Source: Nitrospirota bacterium
GTDB lineage: Bacteria; Nitrospirota; Thermodesulfovibrionia; Thermodesulfovibrionales; UBA6898
Direction of reading: 5' to 3'
Assembly (NCBI GenBank): GCA_016235245.1
Contig: JACRLO010000020.1
Span: 1-64,000 of the forward strand
Length of the DNA stretch: 64,000 nucleotides
The notes under the pieces: model-generated
Database searches by the model: none
What the model was told of the DNA's origin: nothing
What the model saw: only the letters and a program-made list of their open reading frames with translations
Part shown: in pieces, positions 1 to 9,009 of the stretch
How the letters are laid out: every line of letters begins with the position of its first letter
Position numbering within the stretch: the stretch's first letter is position 1
Program-made: the position numbers and the translations under genes

Positions 1-1595
1 TATGACGTTTCAATAAAGGTCCTGAGCCACCTGCTCCTTGACGGATGCCGCAGTTTCCGTATGGCCTTCACCTCGATCTGCCGGATCCGCTCACGGGTCA
101 CCTCGTATTCCATGCCGACATCCTCAAGCGTATGCGGTATCTCATCGCCAATACCGAAACGCTTTTTGATGATCTCGCGCTCCTTTGGCGAAAGCAAGGC
201 AAGCGCCATATCAATGTTTCTTCGCATATCCTTCTGTATCGCTTCGTCAAGCGGGGAGAGGGTCCCCTTATCCTCAATAAAGTCTCTTAAATGGCTGTCA
301 TCTTCTTCTCCTACAGGCGTTTCGAGTGAGATCGGCTCCTTCGAAATCTTGAGCATGCTTCTGACCTTCTCAATCGGGATATTCAGCCTTTGGGCTATCT
401 CCTCGGCATGGGGCTCCCTGCCTTTTTCCTGCACGAGTTCCCTGACCGCCTTCGTCATCCTGTTTATGGCCTCAACCATATGCACCGGTATCCGTATCGT
501 CCTTGACTGGTCGGCAAGGGCACGGGTGATAGACTGCCGTATCCACCAGGTGGCGTATGTGCTGAACTTGTATCCCCGCTGGTATTCAAATTTCTCGACC
601 GCCCTCATAAGGCCGATGTTCCCTTCCTGAATCAGGTCAGAAAAGCCAAGGCCCTTGCCGATGTATCTCTTGGCAATGCTGATGACCAGCCGGAGGTTAG
701 CCTCGGTGAGTTTTCCTTTTGCATCGTCTATGGTCATCTCCTCCGAGATTATGACCTTGAGCGCATTGCGCATATCTTCATACGACGCGCCGAACCGGCC
801 CTCGATTTCCGTGATGGCTTTTCTAAATACATCACGCTCCCGGACGATCAGGCTGATCTCTTCCCTGATCGTCTTATTCCTGAGGCTCTTTGGAATAGAT
901 ATTTTTCCTGTCTTTGACAGACTCGCGCCCCGATATACCGCCTTTTCGCCGGCGAACTGCAGTTGTGCATACAATTCAAACAGGTCCATGATCGTCCTTT
1001 TCAATTCCTCCGAAAAGTCGTGCAGCACGTCGTCCTTCAGCCTGAGGCCGATTACCTCATGCAGCATCTTGTCCCGGTTGTCTGAAAGCGACTTGATCAT
1101 CTTCTGGTCAGGTTTTTTGCCGGAATCCTCAATCTTCTTCAGGAGCGCCTGATGCCTCAGATAAAGGGTCTTAATCTTCAGCGTTGCCTCATGGAAGCGT
1201 TTCCGTTCGTAAGCAAGGTCCTCTTCCATCTCCTCATCTCCGTTTTGGACGATATGCCACAGGGGCGCTTCACCGGCCTCAACCATACCGCCCAGCGCGA
1301 CAAGCTTTTCGATGGCAAAGGGAAGAGAGAAGATGACGCGGGCAAGCCGCTCCTTGCCCTTTTCGATCTTTACGGCAAGGTCGATCTCACTCTCTTTGGT
1401 AAGCAGGGGCACGCCGCCCATCTCCTTGAGATAGACCTTGATCGGATCATATTCCGCTTCGAGCAGAGCACTGCCCTTTTCCTCTTCCTCTTCGACAACC
1501 TCCTCGTCCTCGGCATCGTCCTTCGACTCAAAGGTGCGTTCATTGTCAAAGTCAAATTCTTCAAAATACTCGTTAAAATCCTTATCGTGTTTCAT
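1..1595 (-). CDS. rpoD: RNA polymerase sigma factor RpoD (sigma-70), 3' end at window edge
   Basis: This is the primary sigma factor, which directs RNA polymerase to -10/-35 promoters. Reading leftward from an ATG at 1593-1595, the protein has an acidic N-terminus, region 1.2 ([17 protein letters not shown]), a core binding region, the region 2.4 segment around [14 protein letters not shown], and a region 4.2 helix-turn-helix ending in [19 protein letters not shown]. The next codon begins TA at the window edge, so the stop codon is probably the first codon outside the window. The start overlaps the end of dnaG by 14 bases. The gene is therefore the last gene of the rpsU-dnaG-rpoD macromolecular synthesis operon and is likely translationally coupled to dnaG. 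Confidence 0.96.
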   Translation of the reverse strand, partial: MKHDKDFNEYFEEFDFDNERTFESKDDAEDEEVVEEEEEKGSALLEAEYDPIKVYLKEMGGVPLLTKESEIDLAVKIEKGKERLARVIFSLPFAIEKLVALGGMVEAGEAPLWHIVQNGDEEMEEDLAYERKRFHEATLKIKTLYLRHQALLKKIEDSGKKPDQKMIKSLSDNRDKMLHEVIGLRLKDDVLHDFSEELKRTIMDLFELYAQLQFAGEKAVYRGASLSKTGKISIPKSLRNKTIREEISLIVRERDVFRKAITEIEGRFGASYEDMRNALKVIISEEMTIDDAKGKLTEANLRLVISIAKRYIGKGLGFSDLIQEGNIGLMRAVEKFEYQRGYKFSTYATWWIRQSITRALADQSRTIRIPVHMVEAINRMTKAVRELVQEKGREPHAEEIAQRLNIPIEKVRSMLKISKEPISLETPVGEEDDSHLRDFIEDKGTLSPLDEAIQKDMRRNIDMALALLSPKEREIIKKRFGIGDEIPHTLEDVGMEYEVTRERIRQIEVKAIRKLRHPSRSRWLRTFIETS

Positions 1596-3276
1596 GGTCC
1601 TTTTCCTTTATCAGTTTTTTCTTTTCAAGCAGCAGGGCATTGATCAATTGAATATCACCCGAGGCCCTGGCACGCAGCATCCGCTCCTCAAACTTCCTTT
1701 TCTCGATCTTCACAAGGCAGTCTTCAATATTCCGGTCAACAAACTCGGGGTCAAAGCCCGGAGCAACGGAAAGCCGGGTAAAGAGCAGCCGGTCATCCTC
1801 GCTGGCGCTGTCAAGGACCCCGGCGATATGAGTCCTGTCTTGCAGTGCAGCTATCTTCCGAAACAGCGAGGCAACTGCAGCGTCCTTAATCTCATCGGGG
1901 TCGAGCCGCGAAAGCACGGCAGCAGCCTTCTCCGGAAAGGCAATGACCGCACTCAGAAGAAGTTCTTCTTCAGCTCGGTTCCGGGGCGCAGCCTTCATCC
2001 GAACCGGCGTTATTTCCGCCCCTGTTTTCTTTGTCCGCAGCTTGCGGTATTCTTCTTTCAGCGTCGCCTCGCTGATCCTTGTCTTGCCGGCGAGTTCTAT
2101 GATCATCTGTTCAGCCTCGATGGTATCCTGCCTCTCGGCAATAACCGTAAGCGCCTCCCTTACAGCCTGGCTCCTCTGCCCCTTTGAGGAGTTCAGGATA
2201 AAATCGGTGACGGATTCAGCCTTCTCGATAAGGATACTGAAAGATTCGCTGCCATGTTTTCCGAGGTAGCTGTCAGGGTCCTCCTTATCCGGAAGGATCA
2301 GTATCTTCGCATGAAAATCATTCTGGGCAAGGAGCGGCAGGGCCCTCCTCGCAGCCGCAATCCCGGCAGCATCCCCGTCAAAGATCACGACCACCTCTTT
2401 GGTGAGTTTCCTGAGTTTCAGAAGATGCCCTGCCGTCAGTGACGTGCCAAGCGGAGCAACGCCATTCTTAAACCCATATTGGTGGCAGATGATCACATCC
2501 ATGTACCCTTCCACGATCAGCGCATAGTCCTTCTGCCGGATCGCCTCTTTTGCCGTGTACAGCCCATAGAGCGTCTCGGATTTTCTGAAAACCGGCGTCT
2601 CGGGAGAGTTGATGTACTTCGGCAGGCTGTCATCCATTGCCCTGCCGCCAAAGGCTATCACATTGCCGTTCGTTGCCATGATGGGGAAGATGATCCGTTC
2701 ACGGAACATGTCGTACAGGCCCTTGTCTCCGGCGACAGCCAGTCCGGCCTCCCTGATCACGGCCTCGCTGTACCCGGCCTGTTTGAGATGCTTCAGGAGA
2801 TTGCTCCATCCTGCAGGCGCATAGCCGAGCCTGAACAATGCAATAGATTCGTCCGCGATACCCCGCTTTTTGACATAGGCAGAGGCGCTCTTTGACTCGT
2901 GCAGTTTTTGGCGGTAGAACTCTGCTGCCTGGGCCAGCGCATTTCTTATCTGCTGCCCTTTTTCAGTCTCCTTCCTGTCCTGCCCGAATGCGGGCAGCTT
3001 GACGCCTGCCTTCTCTGCAAGCACCTGCAGGGCCTCGGGAAAAGACATGCGCTCATAGTTGACCAGAAACCCGATCGCGTCGCCGCCGGCGCCGCAGCCG
3101 AAACAGTGATAGATCTGTTTTGCCTGGCTTACCATAAAGGAGGGGGTTTTTTCGGTATGAAAGGGACAGAGGCCTTTCCAGTTCTGGCCAGACTTCCTGA
3201 GCTGAACATAGCCGGAGATGAAATCAACAATATCTATTCTTTCTTTTATCTCTTCAAGAACCCTGTCAGATCTCAT
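1582..3276 (-). CDS. dnaG: DNA primase
   Basis: DnaG lays RNA primers for the replication fork and binds the DnaB helicase. The 564-residue protein starts with the CHC2 zinc-binding domain, with ligands C37, H40, C58 and C61 in the [11 protein letters not shown] and HCFGCGAGG motifs. The catalytic core and Toprim domain follow, with EGYMDVI near residue 255 and the acidic DGDAAG motif near residue 300. The helicase-binding C-terminus overlaps rpoD by 14 bases. Length and domain order are normal for bacterial primase. It lies 71 bases downstream of the NIF3-like gene and is read with it. Confidence 0.97.
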   Translation of the reverse strand: MRSDRVLEEIKERIDIVDFISGYVQLRKSGQNWKGLCPFHTEKTPSFMVSQAKQIYHCFGCGAGGDAIGFLVNYERMSFPEALQVLAEKAGVKLPAFGQDRKETEKGQQIRNALAQAAEFYRQKLHESKSASAYVKKRGIADESIALFRLGYAPAGWSNLLKHLKQAGYSEAVIREAGLAVAGDKGLYDMFRERIIFPIMATNGNVIAFGGRAMDDSLPKYINSPETPVFRKSETLYGLYTAKEAIRQKDYALIVEGYMDVIICHQYGFKNGVAPLGTSLTAGHLLKLRKLTKEVVVIFDGDAAGIAAARRALPLLAQNDFHAKILILPDKEDPDSYLGKHGSESFSILIEKAESVTDFILNSSKGQRSQAVREALTVIAERQDTIEAEQMIIELAGKTRISEATLKEEYRKLRTKKTGAEITPVRMKAAPRNRAEEELLLSAVIAFPEKAAAVLSRLDPDEIKDAAVASLFRKIAALQDRTHIAGVLDSASEDDRLLFTRLSVAPGFDPEFVDRNIEDCLVKIEKRKFEERMLRARASGDIQLINALLLEKKKLIKEKDHETR

Positions 3277-3347
3277 ATAGCCCCAGTGAGGAAATAGTCA
3301 GAAGATATTGTAGCACGACAGGAAAATTTTCTGCCCGGACGGGCGGC

Positions 3348-4307
3348 TCAGGAGCGCCTGTCTACCCGTTTGTATCCGGAACATTCAAGAACACGGACCT
3401 CTGAACCCTGTAATGTCTCGTCAAGCAGGAGGTTCAGCCCCAGATTATCGCTCGATATGTGGCCGGCTATTACGACATTCAGGTGGTTCTTTTCAGCCTC
3501 TTTCCGGTGCTCTTCACTCATATGCATCCCTACGATGGTATTAACACCGGCATTGGCCAGACTCTGAAAAATATCTTTGGCACCCTCGGTGCCGCCGGTC
3601 ATGTCCACAAAGACCTTTCCCGCACGCCGCTTCTTTGAGCCAAGGAGTATCTTCGGACCTGCGCCAAGCTTCATGGCATCGGTATACTCAGGTATGGCCT
3701 TGAGAAGGTCAAACAGATCGCCAAGATTGTGTGGCTTTTTCTCGTCAAAAAGCCTCTGGAGAAAGGTGACTACCATATTATAAGCAGGAGTGTGAAGACA
3801 GAGAAACGGGATGTTGAGAAGACGCGCAGCATCGACGGCCCGCGTATGATTTACCGGCATAAGGCGCCGCTCGATCTCCTTTGCCCGGCCTTCCATAAGG
3901 TCTTCGGCAATATTGATCGGAACGCCGAAAAGGTTCAGGATATCCGACTGCATATGCATGACAGCGGACAGGTTTGCAAATGCCCTGCCCTCCGGGTGGT
4001 GTGCAAGGACAAGATCAATCTTTTCACCGCGATTCCTGAGGGTATCAGTCAGAAGGATTTCGCCGACCTCGATATCGACGCCGACAAGCACCTGCCCGAT
4101 CTCCTCGTCGCCGCTGCCATGGAGAATGCGCGAATCCGAGTAGGGGTTTGTCAGTGAGTCAAGGTCAAAAAGGTCTTTTTCATCCTGCTTCAGTTCTTCA
4201 TGCTCTTTTGCCAGCCGCTGCAGTTCCTGCAGCACGGCATCCCGGCCGCGAGGGTCGTTTGCCATACCGGTTTCGATTGCTTTTTGGTAAAGGTTGCGGA
4301 GTATCAT
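3348..4307 (-). CDS. NIF3-like dinuclear-metal family protein
   Basis: This 319-residue protein resembles the NIF3 (NGG1p-interacting factor) family of hexameric proteins that bind two metals. The visible support is the AHHPEGRAFA segment, the conserved HTPAYNMV and GMHMSEEH segments, and a C-terminal VVIAGHISSDNLG. The biochemical role of the family is not settled. I chose the ATG at 4305-4307 because it overlaps the TGA of yqeY as TGATG, a classical coupling arrangement. A longer reading begins at 4385 but lies inside yqeY and adds a low-complexity, non-conserved stretch. A NIF3-like gene between yqeY and dnaG is a lineage-specific insertion in the macromolecular synthesis operon. Confidence 0.8.
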   Translation of the reverse strand: MILRNLYQKAIETGMANDPRGRDAVLQELQRLAKEHEELKQDEKDLFDLDSLTNPYSDSRILHGSGDEEIGQVLVGVDIEVGEILLTDTLRNRGEKIDLVLAHHPEGRAFANLSAVMHMQSDILNLFGVPINIAEDLMEGRAKEIERRLMPVNHTRAVDAARLLNIPFLCLHTPAYNMVVTFLQRLFDEKKPHNLGDLFDLLKAIPEYTDAMKLGAGPKILLGSKKRRAGKVFVDMTGGTEGAKDIFQSLANAGVNTIVGMHMSEEHRKEAEKNHLNVVIAGHISSDNLGLNLLLDETLQGSEVRVLECSGYKRVDRRS

Positions 4308-4792
4308 CAGGAATGAGAGGGAGGGGAGGCCGACGGTAGGCTGGACGGAGCCGCCAGCAGCTCTTTCACCCGCGTATTGACCCACTTGCCGTCAGCCACA
4401 CCTTTGATCTTCGGCATCAGGACCTTCATCACCTTGCCCATGTCTGCCTCTGATTTTGCGGACGATTCCTGTATGGCCAGGACAATAAGCTTCTCGGTTT
4501 CTTCCGGGGAAAGCTGGGCAGGCATATATGACTGCAAAATGGCAAGCTCCTGTTGTTCTATCCCGGCAAGGTCTTCTCTGCCTGCCTTTGAAAACTGCTC
4601 TATCGACTCGCGACGCTGCTTGCCCATAGACGAGAGAACCGGGAGGATCTCTTCATCAGAGAGCTCCCGGCCCTTCTCGATCTGGACGTACTTGATCGCT
4701 GCCTTGGCCATACGCAATACTGAGACTCTGACCGTGTCAGAACTCTTCATTGCGGCCTTAAGATCCTCGTCAATCCGCTTAAGCAGCGACAT
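4307..4792 (-). CDS. yqeY: GatB/YqeY domain protein
   Basis: This 161-residue protein is a stand-alone YqeY domain, related to the tRNA-binding tail of the amidotransferase subunit GatB. Recognisable segments are LLKRIDEDLKAAMKSSD at the N-terminus, KQRRESIEQFSKAGREDL in the middle, and MGKVMKVLMPKIKGVADGKWVN near the end. The ATG at 4790-4792 is preceded by a GAGGT ribosome-binding site and lies one base after the rpsU stop. An upstream in-frame start at 4843 would overlap rpsU and add a non-conserved extension. The last dozen residues (serine/proline/alanine) look like a non-conserved tail. Its function is unproven, but rpsU-yqeY adjacency is common in bacteria. Confidence 0.88.
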   Translation of the reverse strand: MSLLKRIDEDLKAAMKSSDTVRVSVLRMAKAAIKYVQIEKGRELSDEEILPVLSSMGKQRRESIEQFSKAGREDLAGIEQQELAILQSYMPAQLSPEETEKLIVLAIQESSAKSEADMGKVMKVLMPKIKGVADGKWVNTRVKELLAAPSSLPSASPPSHS

Positions 4793-4793
4793 G

Positions 4794-4991
4794 CTACCTC
4801 GATCCCAGCTTGATTCTTTTTGCGGCCTTCTTGCGGGCTGCAATGGCTTTCTTTTTCTTTTTCACGCTCGGCTTGTCGTAGTGCTCACGCTTCTTGACCT
4901 CAGAAAGAATTCCTTCCTTTTCGCACTGTTTTTTGAAGCGTTTAAGAGCATTTTCGAGTGAGTCACTTTCGCGCACCCTGATTTCGGGCAT
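4794..4991 (-). CDS. rpsU: 30S ribosomal protein bS21
   Basis: This small, very basic 65-residue protein of the small ribosomal subunit helps mRNA selection near the anti-Shine-Dalgarno region. It starts [21 protein letters not shown] and ends in a lysine-rich tail ([22 protein letters not shown] is the general pattern). The ATG at 4989-4991 follows a GAGAGGAG ribosome-binding site. It is the first gene of the operon rpsU-yqeY-nif3-dnaG-rpoD, with a strong promoter just upstream. Confidence 0.96.
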   Translation of the reverse strand: MPEIRVRESDSLENALKRFKKQCEKEGILSEVKKREHYDKPSVKKKKKAIAARKKAAKRIKLGSR

Positions 4992-5028
4992 TCATGTATC
5001 ACTCCTCTCTCTTTGAAAATTAGCCAAC

Positions 5029-5058
5029 ATTTTATCAGTTTACAAAGAGGCGTGTCAA
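5029..5058 (-). promoter_or_regulatory. sigma-70-type promoter of the rpsU-dnaG-rpoD operon
   Basis: Read on the minus strand there is a perfect -35 box TTGACA (5053-5058) and, after an 18-base spacer, a -10 box TAAAAT (5029-5034). The rpsU start codon lies 38 bases downstream. This is seen directly in the sequence. Activity is inferred. Confidence 0.72.
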
Positions 5059-5156
5059 TCTCTGATTTAGAGAACCGTTTGATAATAAAAGAAAATATAT
5101 CCGGCAGCATCTTTATTGTCGTAGGATGAAATGGCGGACAGCACTGAGGCAGGCAC

Positions 5157-5187
5157 AAAAATAAAAAAGGCGCCGTCATGACGCCTT
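5157..5187 (-). terminator. rho-independent terminator of fba
   Basis: On the minus strand, AAGGCG (5182-5187) pairs with CGCCTT (5167-5172) around a nine-base loop. The hairpin is followed by a T-rich run (TTTTTTATTTTT, 5158-5169). It lies about 35 bases downstream of the fba stop codon and separates fba from the rpsU promoter. Confidence 0.75.
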
Positions 5188-5222
5188 CTTTGAGACTATC
5201 CTGCCTTGGGCAGTAGCAGCTC

Positions 5223-6221
5223 TTATGCCTGTTCTGCTGAGCCCAATACTTCCTTGTTCTTATGGATGATCATCTTCGTCAATTCGTCGCGCGCCGGGCC
5301 AAGGTATTTCCTCGGATCGAACTCGGCCGGCTTTTCGACAAAGGTCTTGCGGATGAGGGCTGTCATGGCAAGACGGCCGTCACTGTCGATATTGATCTTG
5401 CAGACTGCGCTCTTGGCTGCCTTTCTGAGCTGCTCCTCAGGGATACCGACAGCGTCCTTCAGCTTGCCTCCGTTGGCATTGATCATCTGCACATATACCG
5501 GCACAACCGAAGAGGCGCCATGAAGAACGATCGGAAAGCCCGGAATACGCTTTTCGATCTCCTCCAGGATATCGAATCTGAGCGGCGGCGGAACGAGGAC
5601 GCCCCGTTCGTCTCTGGTGCACTGTTCCGGCTTGAACTTCATGGCGCCATGAGAGGTGCCGATCGAAATTGCAAGGGAATCGACGTTCGTCTTATGCACA
5701 AAGTCTTCCACTTCCTCAGGTTTGGTATAGGTCGATTTTTCTGCAGAGACTTCATCTTCGATGCCGGCAAGAACGCCCAATTCACCTTCAACCGTCACAT
5801 CGTGGTCGCGGGCGTATTCCACCACCTGCCTCGTCAGCTTGATATTGTCTTCGTAGGAATGATGGGAGCCGTCGATCATGACCGAAGAAAAACCGGTATC
5901 AATGCAGGACTTGCAGAGTTCAAAGGTATCGCCGTGGTCCAGATGAAGCGCAAACTTCACCGGCGACCCGGCATCTTTTATCATCGCCACAGCGCCCATC
6001 GCAAGGAAGCGCAGCAGCGTCTGGTTGGCATATTTGCGGGCGCCGCTGGAAACCTGAAGAATAAACGGGGAAGCAGATTCCACACATCCCATGACAATCG
6101 CCTGGAGCTGCTCCATGTTGTTGAAATTGTACGCCGGGATGGCGTAGTGCCCCTGCATCGCCTTTTGAAACATTTCCCTGGTATTTACCAGTCCGATCTC
6201 CTTGTACGATACCTTCTCCAT
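5223..6221 (-). CDS. fba: class II fructose-bisphosphate aldolase
   Basis: This enzyme interconverts fructose 1,6-bisphosphate with dihydroxyacetone phosphate and glyceraldehyde 3-phosphate using zinc. The 332-residue protein carries the class II motif HLDHGD (H93-D98, with the metal-binding histidine at H96), the MIDGSHHSYEDN segment, VEGELGVLAG with a metal-binding glutamate, and VLHGASSV near residue 235. The sequence is of the long class II form with a conserved AISIGTSHGAMKF motif. The ATG at 6219-6221 follows an AAGGAGG ribosome-binding site. It is a single-gene transcription unit with a promoter upstream and a terminator downstream. With pfk at 10.6 kb it represents glycolysis or gluconeogenesis in this window. 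Confidence 0.95.
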   Translation of the reverse strand: MEKVSYKEIGLVNTREMFQKAMQGHYAIPAYNFNNMEQLQAIVMGCVESASPFILQVSSGARKYANQTLLRFLAMGAVAMIKDAGSPVKFALHLDHGDTFELCKSCIDTGFSSVMIDGSHHSYEDNIKLTRQVVEYARDHDVTVEGELGVLAGIEDEVSAEKSTYTKPEEVEDFVHKTNVDSLAISIGTSHGAMKFKPEQCTRDERGVLVPPPLRFDILEEIEKRIPGFPIVLHGASSVVPVYVQMINANGGKLKDAVGIPEEQLRKAAKSAVCKINIDSDGRLAMTALIRKTFVEKPAEFDPRKYLGPARDELTKMIIHKNKEVLGSAEQA

Positions 6222-6273
6222 AGCACCCTCCTTAATTTCAGATCATCAGATCAGAATTGTATGTCTCAGAAAT

Positions 6274-6302
6274 AGTATCATCGCAATAATGCGTCTGCTC
6301 AA
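6274..6302 (-). promoter_or_regulatory. putative sigma-70 promoter of fba
   Basis: On the minus strand TTGAGC (6297-6302) and GATACT (6274-6279) are separated by 17 bases, each matching the consensus at four of six positions. The element lies about 53 bases upstream of the fba start. No other better pair was seen in the 196-base gap before the divergent kinase gene. Confidence 0.45.
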
Positions 6303-6417
6303 GCCCATCATGTGATCCCCGGTTTTCATGCTACCACAACTTGTTGCAGAAATGTAAGATACCCTTCGGGTCATTTATCGGTCCCCCATTTGAAAAAAGT
6401 TCTGCCAATATGATAGA

Positions 6418-7482
6418 GTGCATGAAATTCTTCTACCGAAGCAGGCAATGTTTTCTTTTGAATCAATCATTCATAATCTTAAAGAGACCATCATTCTTTT
6501 TGACAAAAAAAGCAGGATGACATTTATCAATAAAAGCGGCGAGGAGCTCCTCGGCAAAAGCTCTCGCGATATTGTCGGCCATAAACTGAGCCAGCTTTTT
6601 CGCGGAGAAAAGAAGATATCTCCCCTCATCAGGAAGAGCATCGATGAAGAACGCTCCTTCAGGGGAAAATCGGTCAACATCTCGATGGGCAGGCAGATGA
6701 ATATCGACTTCAGCCTCTCAACCTTTTATGTGCAGGACCGGGTCGAAGGGGCAGCCCTTTCCCTGTCCGAAAACATACCGCTTGCCGAAGGCGAGGACCA
6801 TGACCAGGAAGCGGTAGTCTTCCTTCTTGGCTCCATATCTCACGAAATCAAGAATCCCCTTGGCGGCATAAAGGGCGCTGCCCAGCTTCTCCTCCAGAAA
6901 ACAGAGGGCTCATCACTTGCCGAATACGCCGACCTTATCGTCAGAGAGACAGACCGCTTAAATACCATTCTTCAGGACTATCTCACCATATGCAGAAAGC
7001 CCTCCTTCCAGGCAGTCAATATCCATGAAGTCGTCGAAAAGACTGTTGCGATCCTGTCTGTCCCGATGGAAAAGGCGGGCATATCGATCAAAAGGCTCTA
7101 TGATCCCAGCCTCCCTCATATCCTCGGCGATGAGTCAAAACTGCTTCAGGTTTTTCTGAACATCATCAAGAATGCGCTGGAGTCAATGAAAAAAGGGGGC
7201 GTGCTTGAAATATCCACACGTCCTTCAAAGGAACTGTTTGGTGAACACGGAAAAATTAAACGCATGGCGCTCATAACCGTCGGGGATACGGGCAAAGGCA
7301 TGTCCGAAGAAGATCTGCAAAGAATCTTCCTGCCCTTCTACACAAAGAAAAAAGGCGGCACCGGCATAGGACTCGCTCTTTCGAGAAAAATCATGAAAGA
7401 CCATAACGGCATGATCTCGGTCACCAGCCAAAAAGGCAAGGGCACGACCTTCTCGCTGTATCTGCCCTTCAGGGAAGTCTGA
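6418..7482 (+). CDS. NtrB-like sensor histidine kinase (PAS domain, no membrane segment)
   Basis: This is a cytoplasmic sensor kinase of 354 residues. A PAS-like domain (about residues 12-120, ETIILFDKKSRMTFINKSGEELLG) is followed by a HisKA domain with the phosphorylated histidine H142 in the H-box SHEIKNPLGGIKGAAQLL. An HATPase domain follows, with N-box NIIKNALESM, G1 motif DTGKGM and G2 motif GGTGIGLALS. No transmembrane segment is seen, as in NtrB-type kinases that sense an internal signal. The GTG at 6418 has no clear ribosome-binding site, so an ATG at 6448 is a possible alternative start. The response regulator begins 18 bases downstream, making an obvious cognate pair. Confidence 0.88.
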   Translation: MHEILLPKQAMFSFESIIHNLKETIILFDKKSRMTFINKSGEELLGKSSRDIVGHKLSQLFRGEKKISPLIRKSIDEERSFRGKSVNISMGRQMNIDFSLSTFYVQDRVEGAALSLSENIPLAEGEDHDQEAVVFLLGSISHEIKNPLGGIKGAAQLLLQKTEGSSLAEYADLIVRETDRLNTILQDYLTICRKPSFQAVNIHEVVEKTVAILSVPMEKAGISIKRLYDPSLPHILGDESKLLQVFLNIIKNALESMKKGGVLEISTRPSKELFGEHGKIKRMALITVGDTGKGMSEEDLQRIFLPFYTKKKGGTGIGLALSRKIMKDHNGMISVTSQKGKGTTFSLYLPFREV

Positions 7483-7500
7483 AGCAGGTGCTTTTCAGCA

Positions 7501-8895
7501 ATGGATAAGAAGATCCTCGTCATAGACGATGACGAAAGCATCATCTGGGTCATCAAAAAGGCACTGGAGCCGGCAGGGTATAAGATCAGCTCCCGTACCC
7601 GGCTTGCCTCAGGTCTGAGGGCTGCCGAAGAAGAGCCCCCGGTCATTCTGCTTGACCTTATCCTGCCTGACGGAAACGGCCTCGACGGCCTGCGGGAGCT
7701 GAAGACATCGCATCCTGACACCAGCGTGATCATGATCACGGCAAATGCCATGATGGACAGCACGATCAGCGCCATGAAAGAGGGTGCTTACGATTATCTC
7801 GAAAAACCCTTTGACATCGAGGAGTTGAAGATCCTGGTGGACAAGGCATTTAAAGACCTTGCCCTGCGGCAGGAACTGCGGGAACTCAAAAAAGCTGCCT
7901 TTGAGACCGAGACACCGCAGATGGTCGGCAAAAGCCCGAAGATGCTGAAGGTATTCAAGGATATCGGCAGGGTGGCAGCAAAAGATATTACCGTCCTGAT
8001 CACCGGAGAAAGCGGCACCGGCAAGGAGCTGGTAGCAAAGGCGATCCACCTTAACAGCAGTCGTTCGACCGGGCCCTTTATTGCCATCAATGCCGCCTCG
8101 ATCCCGAAAGACCTGCTTGAATCAGAACTGTTCGGGTATAAAAAAGGTGCCTTTACCGGCGCTGCACAGGACAAAACCGGCAGGATAAAATCAGCGGACG
8201 GCGGCACGCTCTTTCTCGATGAGATCGGCGAAATGGAACAGAACCTCCAGGCAAAACTGCTCCGTTTCCTCCAGGAAAAAGAGTTCAGCCCGCTTGGCAG
8301 CAACGATACCCTAAAGGCGGATGTACGCATTATCGGCGCAACGAACAGGGACCTTTCCGAAGCAGTCAGTCAGGGCCGCTTCCGCGAAGATCTCTATTAC
8401 CGCTTCAATGTTGTTCAGATCAAGGTGCCGCCGCTCAGGGAGAGAAAAGAAGACATTCCCCTTCTCATAAAAAGCTTCCTCAGGGAGGCGGTTGAAAAAC
8501 TGGAGACCGGAGAAAAGGAACTATCCAAAGAAACCAAGGCCTTTCTTGAGAAATATGACTGGCCCGGCAATGTGCGCGAACTTGAAAATGTGATCAAGAG
8601 AGCCTGCGTACTCTCCACCGGCACGATCATAGAGAAAAAAGACCTGCTTATCGAAGAGGCTAACTCTTACTCAGTTAAGGACTTTCTTGAGGAAAAACTG
8701 AAGCGGTATCTCAAGGATATGGCAAAGATCACAAATTTTAATCTCTACGATACGGTCCTCTCCGAAGTGGAAAAAGCACTAATCTCGATCGTCCTTAAGG
8801 AGACCAACGGCAACCAGCTCAAGACAGCGAGACTGCTTGGCATTAACCGAAACACCCTCAGGACCAAAATAAAGGAATATAAGATCAAGAAGTAG
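7501..8895 (+). CDS. sigma-54-dependent response regulator, NtrC family
   Basis: This 464-residue transcription activator has the standard NtrC layout. An N-terminal receiver carries the acidic pocket DDD (residues 9-11) and the phosphoacceptor D52 in VILLDLILPDGNGL. A AAA+ domain follows, with Walker A GESGTGKE, the sigma-54-contacting GAFTGA loop, Walker B GGTLFLDEIGE and the arginine finger region FREDLYYRFNV. A C-terminal Fis-type helix-turn-helix (TARLLGINRNTLRTKIKEY) completes it. All residues needed for ATPase-driven sigma-54 activation are present. It is cotranscribed with the kinase at 6418. Its targets are not evident here, although the downstream PilT-like gene raises the possibility of pilus control. 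Confidence 0.93.
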   Translation: MDKKILVIDDDESIIWVIKKALEPAGYKISSRTRLASGLRAAEEEPPVILLDLILPDGNGLDGLRELKTSHPDTSVIMITANAMMDSTISAMKEGAYDYLEKPFDIEELKILVDKAFKDLALRQELRELKKAAFETETPQMVGKSPKMLKVFKDIGRVAAKDITVLITGESGTGKELVAKAIHLNSSRSTGPFIAINAASIPKDLLESELFGYKKGAFTGAAQDKTGRIKSADGGTLFLDEIGEMEQNLQAKLLRFLQEKEFSPLGSNDTLKADVRIIGATNRDLSEAVSQGRFREDLYYRFNVVQIKVPPLRERKEDIPLLIKSFLREAVEKLETGEKELSKETKAFLEKYDWPGNVRELENVIKRACVLSTGTIIEKKDLLIEEANSYSVKDFLEEKLKRYLKDMAKITNFNLYDTVLSEVEKALISIVLKETNGNQLKTARLLGINRNTLRTKIKEYKIKK

Positions 8896-9009
8896 TCTTC
8901 AGTCTGCCTGCCTAAGGCGGCCCTCTCCGGATTCCCCCTGACCCATCAACTCTTGCAACAATTCTTCTGTACTGCTAATCTGATCAATATTAACGATCTG
9001 GAGGGGATT

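Noticed and set aside
4308-4385. N-terminal extension of the NIF3-like protein
   Set aside because: The extension lies inside yqeY and the ATG at 4307 is in a classical TGATG overlap.
5262-6275. Long plus-strand reading frame (337 codons) across fba
   Set aside because: It is antisense to a well-supported aldolase gene and its translation has no recognisable motif; an effect of codon composition.
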